Positions 53,401 through 61,436 of a stretch of 64,000 bases of DNA are shown here, piece by piece. Position 1 is the first letter of the stretch, and each line of letters begins with the position of its first letter. The DNA is from Streptomyces platensis. GTDB taxonomy: Bacteria > Actinomycetota > Actinomycetes > Streptomycetales > Streptomycetaceae. Location of the stretch: contig NZ_CP023691.1 in NCBI RefSeq assembly GCF_008704855.1, positions 5,952,001 through 6,016,000 on the forward strand, written 5' to 3'. A program made the position numbers and the translations under genes. Under the pieces are notes generated by a model. It worked only from the letters and a program-made list of their open reading frames with translations, did no database searches and had not been told where the DNA came from.

Positions 53401-54735
53401 CTGCTCGGCCTCGCCGCGCAGCCGCCGTGCCTCCTCCTGGAGTTCGACGGTCTTGGCGCGGTACTCCTTGGTGTCGTCCTTGGCCGCGCCCTTGAGCTGC
53501 GCCACGGTGTCGTGGGCCTCTTCGCGCAGCCGGTCCGCCTCGGACTCGGCCTCCTTGCGCAGCCGTTCGGCCTCCTCGGCGGCGGCCTTGGTGGTGGCCT
53601 TGGCGTCCTCCGACGCCTTGGTCAGCACCTCCTCGGCGCTGCGCGCGGCCTTCGCCAGCTGGGCCGCGGAGTCCTCCGCCACCTGGGACCGGGCGGTCTC
53701 CTGCGCCTCGGCGAGCAGCCGCTCGGCCTCCGTGCGGGCGTCGGACCGCAGTTGCTCGGCCTCGGCCTTGAGCGCCTCGGCCTCCTTGGTGGCCTCACCG
53801 ACCAGCCGGGCGATCTCCGCCTTGGCCGTACGGGTGCGCTGCTCGTTGTCCGACTCGGCCGCCGTCAGCCGCTTGGTGGCGCTCTGCTGCGCCTCGTCGA
53901 CCAGCTTCTCCGCCTCGGCGCGCGCCTCGCGCAGCGCCTTGTCCGCCTCCTGGATGCGGGCCTCGGCGGTACGGGTCAGCTCCGCGGCCTGCCGGCGGGC
54001 CTCCTCCGACTCGGTGCCGACGCTGGTGCGCAGCTGCTCGGCCTGGTCGGTGGCCTCCTGAGCCTGGGTGGAGGCGGCGTTCAGCAGCCGCTCGGCGTCC
54101 GTACGCGCCCGGCGCAGGATGCTTTCCGCTTCGGTACGGGCCTCCGCGGCCTCGGTGCCGAGCCGCTCCCGGGCCTGTTCGGCCAGCCGCTGGGCCTCGG
54201 CCCGCGCGGCGGCCAGCGCCTGCTCGGCCTCCCTGCGGGACTCCTCCATGAGCCGGCGGGCCTGCGACTCCGTACGGGCCCGCAGTTGTTCGGCCCAGGC
54301 GACGTTCTCGTTGACATGCGATTCGACGGTCTGCCGGCGCTCGTTGAGCTCCTCGTCGAGCCGCTGCCGGCGGGTGACCGCCTCGGCGTGCAGCTCGGCC
54401 TCCAGCCGGGACTGCCGTTCGGCCTGCTCCTGGAGCAGCCGCTGGGTCTGTGCCCGTGCCTCGCGCAGCTCACGCTCGGCATCGGTACGCAGCTGGTCCG
54501 CCTGGATCTGCGCGTTGCGCAGCAGCTGTTCGGCCTGATGACTGACGTTGTCGTAGGCAGGGCGGGTCGCGAGGTTGCGGCGCGCCTCATGGAGCTTGGC
54601 GCGCAGCACCTCGACCTGATAGCCGAGGTCGTCGGCGTGCTGAACGGCCTTGTCCCGCTCCGTCTTCAGCCGCTCCATCTCGGCCTCGAACTGCGAGAGG
54701 TGGTCGTCAGCCTCGTAGCGGTCGTTGCCCCGCAC
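50485..54735 (-). CDS. scy: Polar growth scaffold protein Scy
   Basis: 1416 residues, very long coiled coil made of repeated Ala/Glu/Arg-rich units with hendecad periodicity, longer than the S. coelicolor protein (about 1326). The conserved N-terminus DDHLSQFEAEMERLKTERDKA and ADDLGYQVEVLRAKLHEARR begins the rod. Scy gathers DivIVA, FilP and other parts into the tip-organising centre and controls hyphal branching. The C-terminus (RREDINAEISRVQDVLEAL) mirrors that of FilP. The GTG 54735 start has only a weak binding site; in-frame ATGs upstream are absent. Divergent from nothing close; FilP follows on the same strand. Confidence 0.95.
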   Translation of the reverse strand: MRGNDRYEADDHLSQFEAEMERLKTERDKAVQHADDLGYQVEVLRAKLHEARRNLATRPAYDNVSHQAEQLLRNAQIQADQLRTDAERELREARAQTQRLLQEQAERQSRLEAELHAEAVTRRQRLDEELNERRQTVESHVNENVAWAEQLRARTESQARRLMEESRREAEQALAAARAEAQRLAEQARERLGTEAAEARTEAESILRRARTDAERLLNAASTQAQEATDQAEQLRTSVGTESEEARRQAAELTRTAEARIQEADKALREARAEAEKLVDEAQQSATKRLTAAESDNEQRTRTAKAEIARLVGEATKEAEALKAEAEQLRSDARTEAERLLAEAQETARSQVAEDSAAQLAKAARSAEEVLTKASEDAKATTKAAAEEAERLRKEAESEADRLREEAHDTVAQLKGAAKDDTKEYRAKTVELQEEARRLRGEAEQLRADAVAEGERIRGEARREAVQQIEEAAGTAEELLAKAKSDAEETRSGAVAESERVRTEAIERASALRRQAEEALERARSEAEELLTEGAQAAEMVTTEAEASAARLREEAEQAAEERRAEAQDELDRLHREAEEKVTAAERSLRDARAEAERLRRETQEDAARLKAESAERRRTLQQQAEEEAERLRAEAASDASTARAEAESVAERLRTEASAEAERLKTEAQETADRVRAEAATAAERTGAEAAQALAAAQEEAARRRREAEQLLGEAREEAHQERTAAREQSEELLASARTRVSEAQEEAQRLVEEADRRAGELVAAAEQTAQQVRDSVAGLHEQAGEEIAGLRSAAEHAAERTRTEAQDEADRIRKDAYEERERASEDAARARAEAQEATEAAKALAERAVSEAIEEADGLRAEAAGALDEARRDANTARTEAAEQADQLVSAATAQAEKLVADATAKAQQLRTDASDALAAGEQDAARARAEARDDANRMRSDAAEQADRLITEARTEAERIVTEATELTSSAQDDADRTVQEAQQAADQLRAEGEQQAHRLVTEATEKAERLRAEAAEVLEEARRNADHTGDEARKAANKTRSDAAEQADELMSEAATEAERLRTEAAETTADAERDADRTRADAREQADRMLATATAEADRLRAEAAETVTAAQEHANRTRNESAKLKEDAEAAAEQTRTEAQQEADRLLDEARKDAAKRRADAAEQADQLVTKAQEEALNAATAAEEQADTMVGAARKEAERLVSEATADGNARVEKARTDANTLLEEARRDATGIRDRAEELRQRIESEVEELHERARRESAETMKNAGERVDKLIAQATAQQVEAEEKADRMVADANSEASKVRISAVKKAESLIKEAENKKAAAVRDAERMRSEAEAEAERIVDEGKRELEVLVRRREDINAEISRVQDVLEALESFEAPGGGGEGKGGGVKAAAGAGATRSSGKQSEG

Positions 54736-54896
54736 TGCGCGGTCCCATCCGTCCCCTGGTCATGGTGGCGGCCTTCTCCGGTCCTGCGGTGCTCGTCCCG
54801 TACACGTCACGTCGTACCGGACTCGCGCCCATCGGAGCTGACCCTTCCGAAGAAATGGTGTCAGATCATCGGCAGGGTATGGACCGAGCCCCACTC

Positions 54897-54937
54897 CCTT
54901 ACCCCGGCCGAAGCAGCACTCTACCGGCCGGGGAAGG
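54897..54937 (-). terminator. Terminator of the epimerase gene
   Basis: Hairpin CCTTACCCCGGCCG / CGGCCGGGGAAGG with a 14-nt loop and one bulge, immediately downstream (minus strand) of the mce stop. Confidence 0.65.
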
Positions 54938-54943
54938 TGAAGG

Positions 54944-55384
54944 TCAGTGGTCCGTCGGGGTGGTCGGCGCCGCGGTGACGAGTTCGGTGAGCACTCCATG
55001 ACAATCCTTGGGGTGCAGGAAGGTGATCCGGGAGCCCATCGAGCCGGTCCTGGGCTCGTCGTAGAGCACCCGGACACCCTTGCCCCGGATGGCCTCGGAG
55101 TCGCCGTCGACGTCCGCGGTGCCGAAGGCGATGTGGTGCACCCCCTCGCCGTTCTTGGCAAGCCACTTGCCCACCGCGGAGTCCTCGCGGGTGGGCTCCA
55201 GGAGCTGCAAATACGAGGCTCCGCCGTCGGAGGTCTCATTGATCTTGAGCATGGCTTCCCGGACTCCCTGCTCCTCGTTGACCTCGGTGTGGAACACCTC
55301 GAAGCCATACGTGGCACGGTAGAACTCGACAGTCTTGTCGAGGTCGAAACAGGCGATCCCGATGTGGTCGATTCGCGTCAGCAT
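54944..55384 (-). CDS. mce: Methylmalonyl-CoA epimerase
   Basis: 146 residues from ATG 55384. Interconverts (2S)- and (2R)-methylmalonyl-CoA, needed between propionyl-CoA carboxylase and the B12 mutase. Vicinal-oxygen-chelate fold with metal ligands visible as His in RIDHIGIA, Gln in YLQLLEP, His in VHHIAFGT and Glu in VLTELV. Divergent from the acetyltransferase gene; together with meaB and the adenosyltransferase it belongs to the methylmalonyl pathway. A longer upstream frame lacks a start signal. Confidence 0.95.
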   Translation of the reverse strand: MLTRIDHIGIACFDLDKTVEFYRATYGFEVFHTEVNEEQGVREAMLKINETSDGGASYLQLLEPTREDSAVGKWLAKNGEGVHHIAFGTADVDGDSEAIRGKGVRVLYDEPRTGSMGSRITFLHPKDCHGVLTELVTAAPTTPTDH

Positions 55385-55521
55385 GGCTCCAGTGCACCGC
55401 CCGCACGGCTGGTTACGCAACGTGCGCGCGATCACACCCGCTTGCCGGTGACCCGGCGCGTACCGCTCAGTACATTGACGGGAACCCTCGTTAACTTCCG
55501 TGCAAAGGAAGGCCGCACCGC

Positions 55522-56733
55522 ATGTCTGCAACGAACGGCACGAACGGCAGCACCTCAGTGATCGTGGCGGGAGCGCGCACCCCCATGGGCCGGCTCCTGG
55601 GATCGCTGCGGACCTTCTCCGGCGCCGACCTGGGCGCCGTCGCCATCAAGGCGGCACTCGACCGGGCGGGCATCGGCGGCGACCAGGTGCAGTACGTGAT
55701 CATGGGCCAGGTGCTCCAGGCCGGGGCAGGGCAGATCCCGGCACGCCAGGCCGCCGTCAAGGCCGGAATCCCCCTGAACGTCCCCGCGCTGACCGTCAAC
55801 AAGGTCTGCCTCTCCGGTCTCGACGCCATCGCGCTGGCCGACCAGCTCATCCGCGCCGGCGAGTTCGACGTGATCGTCGCCGGTGGCCAGGAGTCCATGA
55901 CCAACGCCCCGCACCTGCTCCCGAAGTCCCGTGAGGGATTCAAGTACGGCGCGGTCGAGATGCTTGACGCGATGGCGCACGACGGCCTCACGGACGCCTA
56001 CGAAGGCATCGCCATGGGCGAGTCGACCGAGAAGCACAACACCCGTTTGGGTATCGCCCGACCGGAGCAGGACGAGATCGCCGCGCGCTCCCACCAGCGG
56101 GCCGCCGCCGCCCAGAAGAACGGGCTCTTCGAGGCCGAGATCACCCCCGTGGAGATCCCGCAGCGCAAGGGCGAGCCGGTCCTCTTCAGCCAGGACGAGG
56201 GCATCCGCGGCGAGACCACCACGGAGTCGCTCGGCAAGCTCCGCCCGGCCTTCGCCAAGGACGGCACGATCACCGCCGGCACCTCCTCGCAGATCTCCGA
56301 CGGCGCCGCCGCGGTCGTCGTCATGAGCAAGGCCAAGGCCCAGGAGCTCGGCCTGGAGTGGATCGCGGAGATCGGCGCGCACGGCAATGTCGCGGGCCCG
56401 GACAACTCGCTCCAGTCCCAGCCCTCCAACGCCATCAACCACGCCCTGAAGAAGGACGGCCTGGCCGTCGACGATCTTGACCTGATCGAGATCAACGAGG
56501 CGTTCGCGGCCGTCGCCGTGCAGTCCATGAAGGACCTCGGAGTGTCCCCGGAAAAGGTGAATGTCAATGGCGGCGCCATTGCGCTGGGTCACCCGATCGG
56601 GATGTCCGGCGCCCGGATCGTGCTGCATCTCGCGCTGGAGCTGCGCCGGCGGGGCGGTGGCGTGGGTGCCGCCGCGCTGTGTGGTGGCGGCGGCCAGGGC
56701 GACGCGCTGATCATCCGCGTACCGGGTAAGTAA
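55522..56733 (+). CDS. Acetyl-CoA acetyltransferase (thiolase)
   Basis: 403 residues. Condenses two acetyl-CoA to acetoacetyl-CoA (or the reverse). Nucleophile Cys in VNKVCLSGLDAI, catalytic His in GGAIALGHPIGMSG, second Cys in ALCGGGGQG; all thiolase motifs are present. AAAGGAAGG precedes the ATG. Starts the C4 route that the dehydrogenase at 37000 continues. A strong hairpin lies between it and meaB. Confidence 0.95.
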   Translation: MSATNGTNGSTSVIVAGARTPMGRLLGSLRTFSGADLGAVAIKAALDRAGIGGDQVQYVIMGQVLQAGAGQIPARQAAVKAGIPLNVPALTVNKVCLSGLDAIALADQLIRAGEFDVIVAGGQESMTNAPHLLPKSREGFKYGAVEMLDAMAHDGLTDAYEGIAMGESTEKHNTRLGIARPEQDEIAARSHQRAAAAQKNGLFEAEITPVEIPQRKGEPVLFSQDEGIRGETTTESLGKLRPAFAKDGTITAGTSSQISDGAAAVVVMSKAKAQELGLEWIAEIGAHGNVAGPDNSLQSQPSNAINHALKKDGLAVDDLDLIEINEAFAAVAVQSMKDLGVSPEKVNVNGGAIALGHPIGMSGARIVLHLALELRRRGGGVGAAALCGGGGQGDALIIRVPGK

Positions 56734-56737
56734 GCAA

Positions 56738-56765
56738 GAGCCCGTACGCCGGTGCGTACGGGCTC
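56738..56765 (+). terminator. Terminator after the acetyltransferase gene
   Basis: Perfect 12-bp stem GAGCCCGTACGC / GCGTACGGGCTC with a 4-nt loop CGGT, no U-tract; it begins 4 nt after the stop. Confidence 0.7.
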
Positions 56766-56806
56766 GCCGATTCGCGTCACGAGCGAGCCGAAGGAGCCGA
56801 GCGGCG

Positions 56807-57766
56807 ATGGTGGACGTCCCCCAGCTGGTGGAACAGGCGCGGCAGGGCCGGCCGAGGGCCGTGGCACGGCTGATCTCCCTCGTGGAGGGGGCGTCACCGG
56901 AGCTGCGCGAGGTGATGGCGGCGCTGGCCCCCCTCACCGGCAACGCGTATGTGGTCGGGCTGACCGGCTCGCCCGGTGTGGGCAAGTCCACCACCACCTC
57001 CGCGCTGGTGACGGCCTATCGCAAGACGGGCAAACGGGTCGGCGTGCTCGCCGTCGACCCGTCCTCGCCGTTCTCCGGCGGTGCGCTGCTCGGTGACCGG
57101 GTCCGGATGAGCGAACACGCCTCCGATCCCGGGGTCTACATCCGCTCCATGGCCACCCGCGGCCATCTGGGCGGCCTGGCCTGGGCCGCGCCCCAGGCCA
57201 TCCGCGTCCTGGACGCGGCGGGCTGCGACGTGGTCCTCGTCGAGACGGTCGGCGTCGGCCAGTCCGAGGTGGAGATCGCCTCCCAGGCCGATACGAGCGT
57301 GGTGCTGCTCGCACCCGGCATGGGCGACGGCATCCAGGCGGCCAAGGCCGGAATCCTGGAGATCGGCGACGTCTACGTCGTCAACAAGGCGGACCGCGAC
57401 GGGGCCGATGCGACCGCCCGCGAGCTCAACCACATGCTGGGGCTCGGCGAATCCCGTACGCCGGGTGACTGGCGGCCGCCCATCGTCAAGACGGTCGCGG
57501 CGCGGGCCGAGGGCATCGACGAGGTCGTCGAGGCGCTGGAGAAGCACCGGGCCTGGATGGAGGAGCGCGGCGTTCTGGCGCAGCGGCGGCGGTCCCGGGC
57601 GGCGCATGAGGTCGAGACGATCGCGGTCACGGCGCTGCGGGAGCGGATCGGTGATCTGCGGGGGGATCAGCGGCTCGATGCGTTGGCCGAGCGCATCGTT
57701 GCCGGGGAGACGGATCCTTATCGGGCGGCCGATGAGTTGGTTGATGGGCTGACTAACGGGGGTTGA
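56807..57766 (+). CDS. meaB: Methylmalonyl-CoA mutase GTPase chaperone MeaB
   Basis: 319 residues, G3E GTPase. Walker A GSPGVGKST (54-62), switch region DPSSPFSGGALLGDRVRM, ETVGVGQSEVE, NKADRDG guanine motif, and a C-terminal helical dimerisation arm. MeaB protects the B12 mutase and controls loading of adenosylcobalamin. AAGGAG precedes the ATG by 10 nt. The context with epimerase supports this over the related ArgK annotation. Confidence 0.95.
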   Translation: MVDVPQLVEQARQGRPRAVARLISLVEGASPELREVMAALAPLTGNAYVVGLTGSPGVGKSTTTSALVTAYRKTGKRVGVLAVDPSSPFSGGALLGDRVRMSEHASDPGVYIRSMATRGHLGGLAWAAPQAIRVLDAAGCDVVLVETVGVGQSEVEIASQADTSVVLLAPGMGDGIQAAKAGILEIGDVYVVNKADRDGADATARELNHMLGLGESRTPGDWRPPIVKTVAARAEGIDEVVEALEKHRAWMEERGVLAQRRRSRAAHEVETIAVTALRERIGDLRGDQRLDALAERIVAGETDPYRAADELVDGLTNGG

Positions 57767-57799
57767 GGATCCGCCAATCGGCGGGTGCGTGGTCTTTGT

Positions 57800-57844
57800 C
57801 TGCGGGTTCGTTGTGGCTGGGCGCGCAGTTCCCCGCGCCCCTTC
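57800..57844 (+). repeat. Dispersed Streptomyces repeat (CGCGCAGTTCCCCGCGCCCC type)
   Basis: Matches a sequence very frequent between Streptomyces genes (CTGCGGG...GTGGCTGG[T/G]CGCGCAGTTCCCCGCGCCCCTT). It contains the short palindrome GGGCGCG...CGCGCCC and may act as the terminator of meaB. Confidence 0.7.
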
Positions 57845-57926
57845 GGTGGCGCGGCCGATCCGGCACGTGCTTTCGGTGCGGGTGTGTCTGGGCTGGCGCC
57901 TTGCGGGGTCTGTGGTTGCCGCGGGG

Positions 57927-58041
57927 GCCGGAGGGGACGCACCGGGACCCGTCCTCGGCGCGGGCGACGCGGCTACGTGCGTTTGATTGCCCCGGTGTTT
58001 GCTCCGGTCCTGCGGGCGGGCCCCGGTACATCCCCTCCGAC
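57927..58041 (+). repeat. 115-bp element with inverted ends, copy 1
   Basis: Starts G[C/T]CGGAGGGGA and ends TCCCCTCCGAC, so its ends are inverted repeats of each other. Its first 46 and last 50 bases match copy 2 read on the opposite strand (26 bases without mismatch at 57946-57972). No ORF. Confidence 0.75.
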
Positions 58042-58196
58042 CGTCCGGCGTTGCCGACTGCCGGGCGGTGGCACCGTCCGTCACAGACCCCACGATGGCC
58101 CGCGCCCGGCCTGTGGGGACCAGATTCCTGTCAAGGGGTGCCGCTGCCTTGCCGTAACGGTCATCGGTACGGCGGGAGAGCCGCGCAAGGACAGTG

Positions 58197-58312
58197 GTCG
58201 GAGGGGATGTCCGGTGAGCCGCCCGCAGGACCCGGAGCGGACAACGGGGCTTAGAACCTCTGGGACCCGCGTCGCCCGCGCCGAGGACGGGTTACCGGGC
58301 GTCCCCTCCGAC
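58197..58312 (-). repeat. 116-bp element with inverted ends, copy 2
   Basis: Same element as at 57927 in the opposite orientation, ends GTCGGAGGGGA / TCCCCTCCGAC. About four of five bases are identical to copy 1 overall, with a divergent 20-nt middle. The spacer between the copies is 155 nt. Confidence 0.75.
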
Positions 58313-58397
58313 CCCACCACCCACACGTCGTAGGCGAACCGGCCCAAGCCGCCGGCAACCCGCACCCACCCCCAGCCACCGGCAACGCCACAGCCGA

Positions 58398-58429
58398 AGG
58401 CCCCGCCCACAGCAAGGTGGGCGGGGCCT
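58398..58429 (-). terminator. Terminator of the PepSY gene
   Basis: Perfect 13-bp stem AGGCCCCGCCCAC / GTGGGCGGGGCCT with a 6-nt loop, 15 nt downstream (minus strand) of the stop. Confidence 0.75.
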
Positions 58430-58443
58430 GGTGCGGTGGGTGG

Positions 58444-59145
58444 TCAGTCGTCCGCGCCGTCGTTGTCGTCGGACTGCGCCGGAACGGCGCTCAGCTTGGC
58501 GGTCTGCGGGTCGACCAGCAGCTTGTGCTCCTTGCCGTCCTTGGTGATCGTCTCGACCTCCCAGACCGCCTTGCCGCGGTCGTCGTCGTCCAGGTCGACG
58601 GAGGTGACGGTGCCGTGCGAGGCGGCGGTACGGGCGGCCGAGGCGGCGTCGGTGCGGGCGTTCTGGAGCGCGGCGCGCTCCTGGGCGTCGTCGTCATCGT
58701 CGGTGTCGACGTGCTGGTTGAGCACCCGCGCGTTGCCGGCGTCGAGGGTGACCTCGTGCCACTTGCCGTCCTTGCCCAGCACGTCCGCCTCCCAGACCAG
58801 GCCGGCCCGGTCCGCGTCCAGGTCGAGGCCGGAGACGGTGCCGGGGACGGCCTTCAGGGCGGCGGCCGCGGCGTCCGGCGCGCTGACCTTGGCGGCGCGG
58901 GCCTCGCGGCGGTCCTCCTGGCCGTTGGCGTCGTCGTCCTGCATACGGATGCTGGAGCGGCCGTCCTGCACGTGGGCGGTGCCGGAGTCGGCGGCCGCCG
59001 TGTCGTGGGCGGCAGACCGGGCCGAGACCGGGGCGCCGGACCGGGCGCTGCCGGAGCCGTCGGCGCTGACCGCGACGGCGGTGACCGTGCCGCCGGCGAC
59101 GAGGGCGGCCGCGGCGGCGGTGGCGATGATCAGATGGCGCTTCAT
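58444..59145 (-). CDS. Secreted PepSY-domain protein
   Basis: 233 residues. A signal peptide of about 28 residues (MKRHLIIATAAAAALVAGG...) is followed by an Asp/Ala-rich linker and two PepSY-like repeats (about 90-145 and 160-220), each with the pattern AxxAALxxxPGTVxxxDLDxDxxGLVWEADVLGKDGKWHEVTLDA. Such domains inhibit peptidases or bind ligands outside the cell. GGGGAG lies before the ATG. Divergent from the two-component genes with an operator in between, so probably a target of that system. Confidence 0.9.
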   Translation of the reverse strand: MKRHLIIATAAAAALVAGGTVTAVAVSADGSGSARSGAPVSARSAAHDTAAADSGTAHVQDGRSSIRMQDDDANGQEDRREARAAKVSAPDAAAAALKAVPGTVSGLDLDADRAGLVWEADVLGKDGKWHEVTLDAGNARVLNQHVDTDDDDDAQERAALQNARTDAASAARTAASHGTVTSVDLDDDDRGKAVWEVETITKDGKEHKLLVDPQTAKLSAVPAQSDDNDGADD

Positions 59146-59195
59146 GTGTGTTCTCCCCTTGCGATCGGCTGTGCCAACACACTGGCGGAACCAAG

Positions 59196-59233
59196 CTGAA
59201 GGGGACCTGAAGGCTCCTGAAGGGGGCTTCAGG
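59196..59233. promoter_or_regulatory. Three direct repeats CTGAAGG at 11-bp spacing
   Basis: CTGAAGG at 59196-59202, 59207-59213 and 59218-59224, followed by its inverse CTTCAGG at 59227-59233. OmpR-family regulators bind tandem direct repeats spaced by 10-11 bp. The site lies between PepSY and the regulator gene, fitting control of both. Confidence 0.65.
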
Positions 59234-59255
59234 AAGGGGATGGCATGGTGAGCGC

Positions 59256-59972
59256 ATGCACCCGCACGTCACGCAGTTCCGCCCGCCCGGCCCCGCCGCA
59301 CACCGTCCGTACCGGCTCCTGATCGTGGAGGACGAGAAGCGGCTGGCCCTGTCACTGGCCAAGGGGCTGATGGCCGAGGGCTATGCGGTCGATGTGGTGC
59401 ACGACGGTCTGGCGGGGCTCCACCAGGCGAGTGCGGAGAGCTACGACCTGGTCGTGCTGGACATCATGCTGCCGGGGATGAACGGCTACCGCGTCTGCGG
59501 GGCGCTGCGTGCGGCCGGTGATGAGGTGCCGATTCTGATGCTGACCGCGAAGGACGGCGAGTACGACGAGGCCGAGGGGCTGGACACCGGCGCCGATGAC
59601 TATCTGACCAAGCCGTTCTCGTATGTGGTGCTGGTGGCGCGGGTGAAGGCGCTGTTGCGCAGGCGCGGCCGGACCGCGCCCCCGGTGCTGCGGGTGGGGG
59701 CGCTGGCCATCGACCAGGGGGCCCGGCGGGTCGAGCGGGACGGCGCCGAGGTGACGCTGACGACGAAGGAGTTCGCCGTGCTGGAGCAGCTGGCGGTGCG
59801 GGCGGGCGAGGTGGTTTCCAAGGCGGAGATCCTGGAGCACGTCTGGGACTTCGCCTATGAGGGCGATGTCAACATCATCGAGGTGTACGTGAGCGCCCTG
59901 CGGCGCAAGCTCGGCGCGGGCCACATCGTGACGGTGCGCGGCGCGGGATACCGGCTGGTGGCCGGTGGGTAG
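59256..59972 (+). CDS. OmpR-family response regulator
   Basis: 238 residues. The receiver has phospho-acceptor D69 (VVLDIMLPG) and the K in DDYLTKPFSY. The winged helix (about 140-235) contains LTTKEFAVLEQLAVRAGEVVSKAEILEHVWD and RRKLGAGHIVTVRGAGYRLV. ATG 59256; no clear binding site, so a leaderless or coupled start is possible. Overlaps the kinase gene by 8 nt. Probably binds the CTGAAGG repeats upstream of itself. Confidence 0.95.
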   Translation: MHPHVTQFRPPGPAAHRPYRLLIVEDEKRLALSLAKGLMAEGYAVDVVHDGLAGLHQASAESYDLVVLDIMLPGMNGYRVCGALRAAGDEVPILMLTAKDGEYDEAEGLDTGADDYLTKPFSYVVLVARVKALLRRRGRTAPPVLRVGALAIDQGARRVERDGAEVTLTTKEFAVLEQLAVRAGEVVSKAEILEHVWDFAYEGDVNIIEVYVSALRRKLGAGHIVTVRGAGYRLVAGG

Positions 59973-61377
59973 CGTGCTGGGCTCGGTACGGGCCAGGGCG
60001 GCGGCCGGGGCGACCGTGGTGGTGGCCCTGGCACTGATCGCGGCGGGTACGGCGGTGCTGCTGGTGCTGCGCGGCAATCTCCAGAACCAGGCGGGGCTGG
60101 AGGCGGAGGTCGCGGCGCGTGAGGTGGCCGTGCAGATCGCGACGGGAACGCCGTACGACAAGCTGGATCTGCCGGACGGCGAGGAGCATCCGGTGGTGGT
60201 CGCCGCCGAGGACGGGCGGGTGCGGGCGGTCGGTGAGGACGTGCGGGCCGTCGACGGGAAGCGGGTGGGCGCCGCCCAGGGGGCGGGGAGCGTCGCGCCG
60301 CCGGCGGCGGAGGACGAGGACGACGAGGACGACGACCGTGCGCTGAAGCCGGGTGAGGTCGATGACGACGTCCGGTACCGGGACGGGACCGCGGATGTCG
60401 ACGGGACGGTGGCCGACTACCGGTTCGCGGTGATCGAGGCCAAGGACACCCGCGGTGAGCAGGCGACGGTGCGCGCGGGGGCGGCGCTGGCGCCGGAACA
60501 GGACGCCGTCGGATCGGTGCGGGACGCCATGCTGCTGGGGCTGCCGCTGCTGCTCGTGGTGGTCGCGGGGGTGACCTGGCTGGTGACCCGGCGGGCGCTG
60601 CGGCCGGTGGAGGGGATCCGCGGGGAGATGGCCGCGATCACGGCGAGTACGGATCTGAGCCGGCGGGTGCCGGTGCCGTCGTCGAAGGACGAGATCGGCC
60701 GGCTGGCCCGGACGACCAACGAGACGCTGGCGGCGCTGGAGTCGGCCGTGGAGCGCCAGCGGCGGTTCGTCGCGGACGCCTCGCACGAGCTGCGCAGTCC
60801 GATCGCGAGCCTGCGGACGCAGCTGGAAGTGGGGGTGGCCCACCCGGAGTTGCTGGATGTGCCGGGCGCGGTGGAGGACACCGTACGGCTCCAGCGGCTG
60901 GCGGCCGATCTGCTGCTGCTGGCCCGGCTGGACGCGGGGGAGCGGCCGGGCGGGACCCGGGTGGATCTGGCGGCGATGGTGCGCGAGGAGAGTTCGCAGC
61001 GGGTCGCGGACCGGGTGCCGGTGCGGACCGGGGAGCTGGCGAGCGCGGAAGTGGCGGGATCCCGCGGCCAGTTGGGCCGGGTGCTGGGGAATCTGCTGGA
61101 CAACGCGCAGCGGCATGCCGTCGCATCCGTGCGGGTGGCCGTGGTGCGCGAGGGGGAGTGGGCGGTGCTGCGGGTCGAGGACGACGGGCCCGGGGTGCCG
61201 GAGAGCGAGCGGGAGCGGATCTTCGAGCGGTTCGTCCGGCTCGATGACGCCCGGGCCCGGGACGACGGCGGGGCCGGGCTGGGGCTGGCCATCGCGCGGG
61301 ATGTCGCGGTGCGGCACGGGGGTTCGCTGGCGGTGCGCACGGGCTCGGTGTTCGAGCTGCGGCTGCCGGTGGCCTGA
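59965..61377 (+). CDS. Sensor histidine kinase
   Basis: 470 residues. TM1 at about 12-36, an external sensor domain (about 37-175) with an acidic run EDEDDEDDD, TM2 about 184-205, HAMP (about 206-260), HisKA with H274 in ASHELRSP, and an HATPase domain with LLDNAQRHA, DDGPGVPESERERIFERF and GGAGLGLAIARDVA. GTG start overlapping the regulator by 8 nt. Signal unknown; the divergent secreted PepSY protein may be part of the circuit. Confidence 0.95.
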   Translation: MGSVLGSVRARAAAGATVVVALALIAAGTAVLLVLRGNLQNQAGLEAEVAAREVAVQIATGTPYDKLDLPDGEEHPVVVAAEDGRVRAVGEDVRAVDGKRVGAAQGAGSVAPPAAEDEDDEDDDRALKPGEVDDDVRYRDGTADVDGTVADYRFAVIEAKDTRGEQATVRAGAALAPEQDAVGSVRDAMLLGLPLLLVVVAGVTWLVTRRALRPVEGIRGEMAAITASTDLSRRVPVPSSKDEIGRLARTTNETLAALESAVERQRRFVADASHELRSPIASLRTQLEVGVAHPELLDVPGAVEDTVRLQRLAADLLLLARLDAGERPGGTRVDLAAMVREESSQRVADRVPVRTGELASAEVAGSRGQLGRVLGNLLDNAQRHAVASVRVAVVREGEWAVLRVEDDGPGVPESERERIFERFVRLDDARARDDGGAGLGLAIARDVAVRHGGSLAVRTGSVFELRLPVA

Positions 61378-61436
61378 TGCCCGGCGCGGCCCCGGCGGCG
61401 CGGCCCCGGCCCGGTCAGGGGGCCGAGGCCGGCCGG

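Larger units (their letters stand above)
57767..58443. other. Non-coding island with repeats
   Basis: 677 nt without a supportable gene: open frames here have atypical composition and no start signals. It holds a common Streptomyces repeat (57800-57844), two inverted copies of a 115/116-bp element (57927-58041 and 58197-58312), a 155-nt spacer, and the terminator of the PepSY gene. Confidence 0.6.

Noticed and set aside
50431..54978. 1515-codon open frame on the plus strand
   Set aside because: It is exactly antisense to scy. Repetitive Ala/Glu/Arg codons leave the opposite strand open; the product is a Leu/Gly/Arg-rich shadow with no domain or start signal.
57767..58443. Small genes in the repeat island (for example frames at 57763-58254 and 57785-58333)
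   Set aside because: They run through two inverted copies of one element, have no start signals, and give Arg/Gly/Pro-rich shadows.
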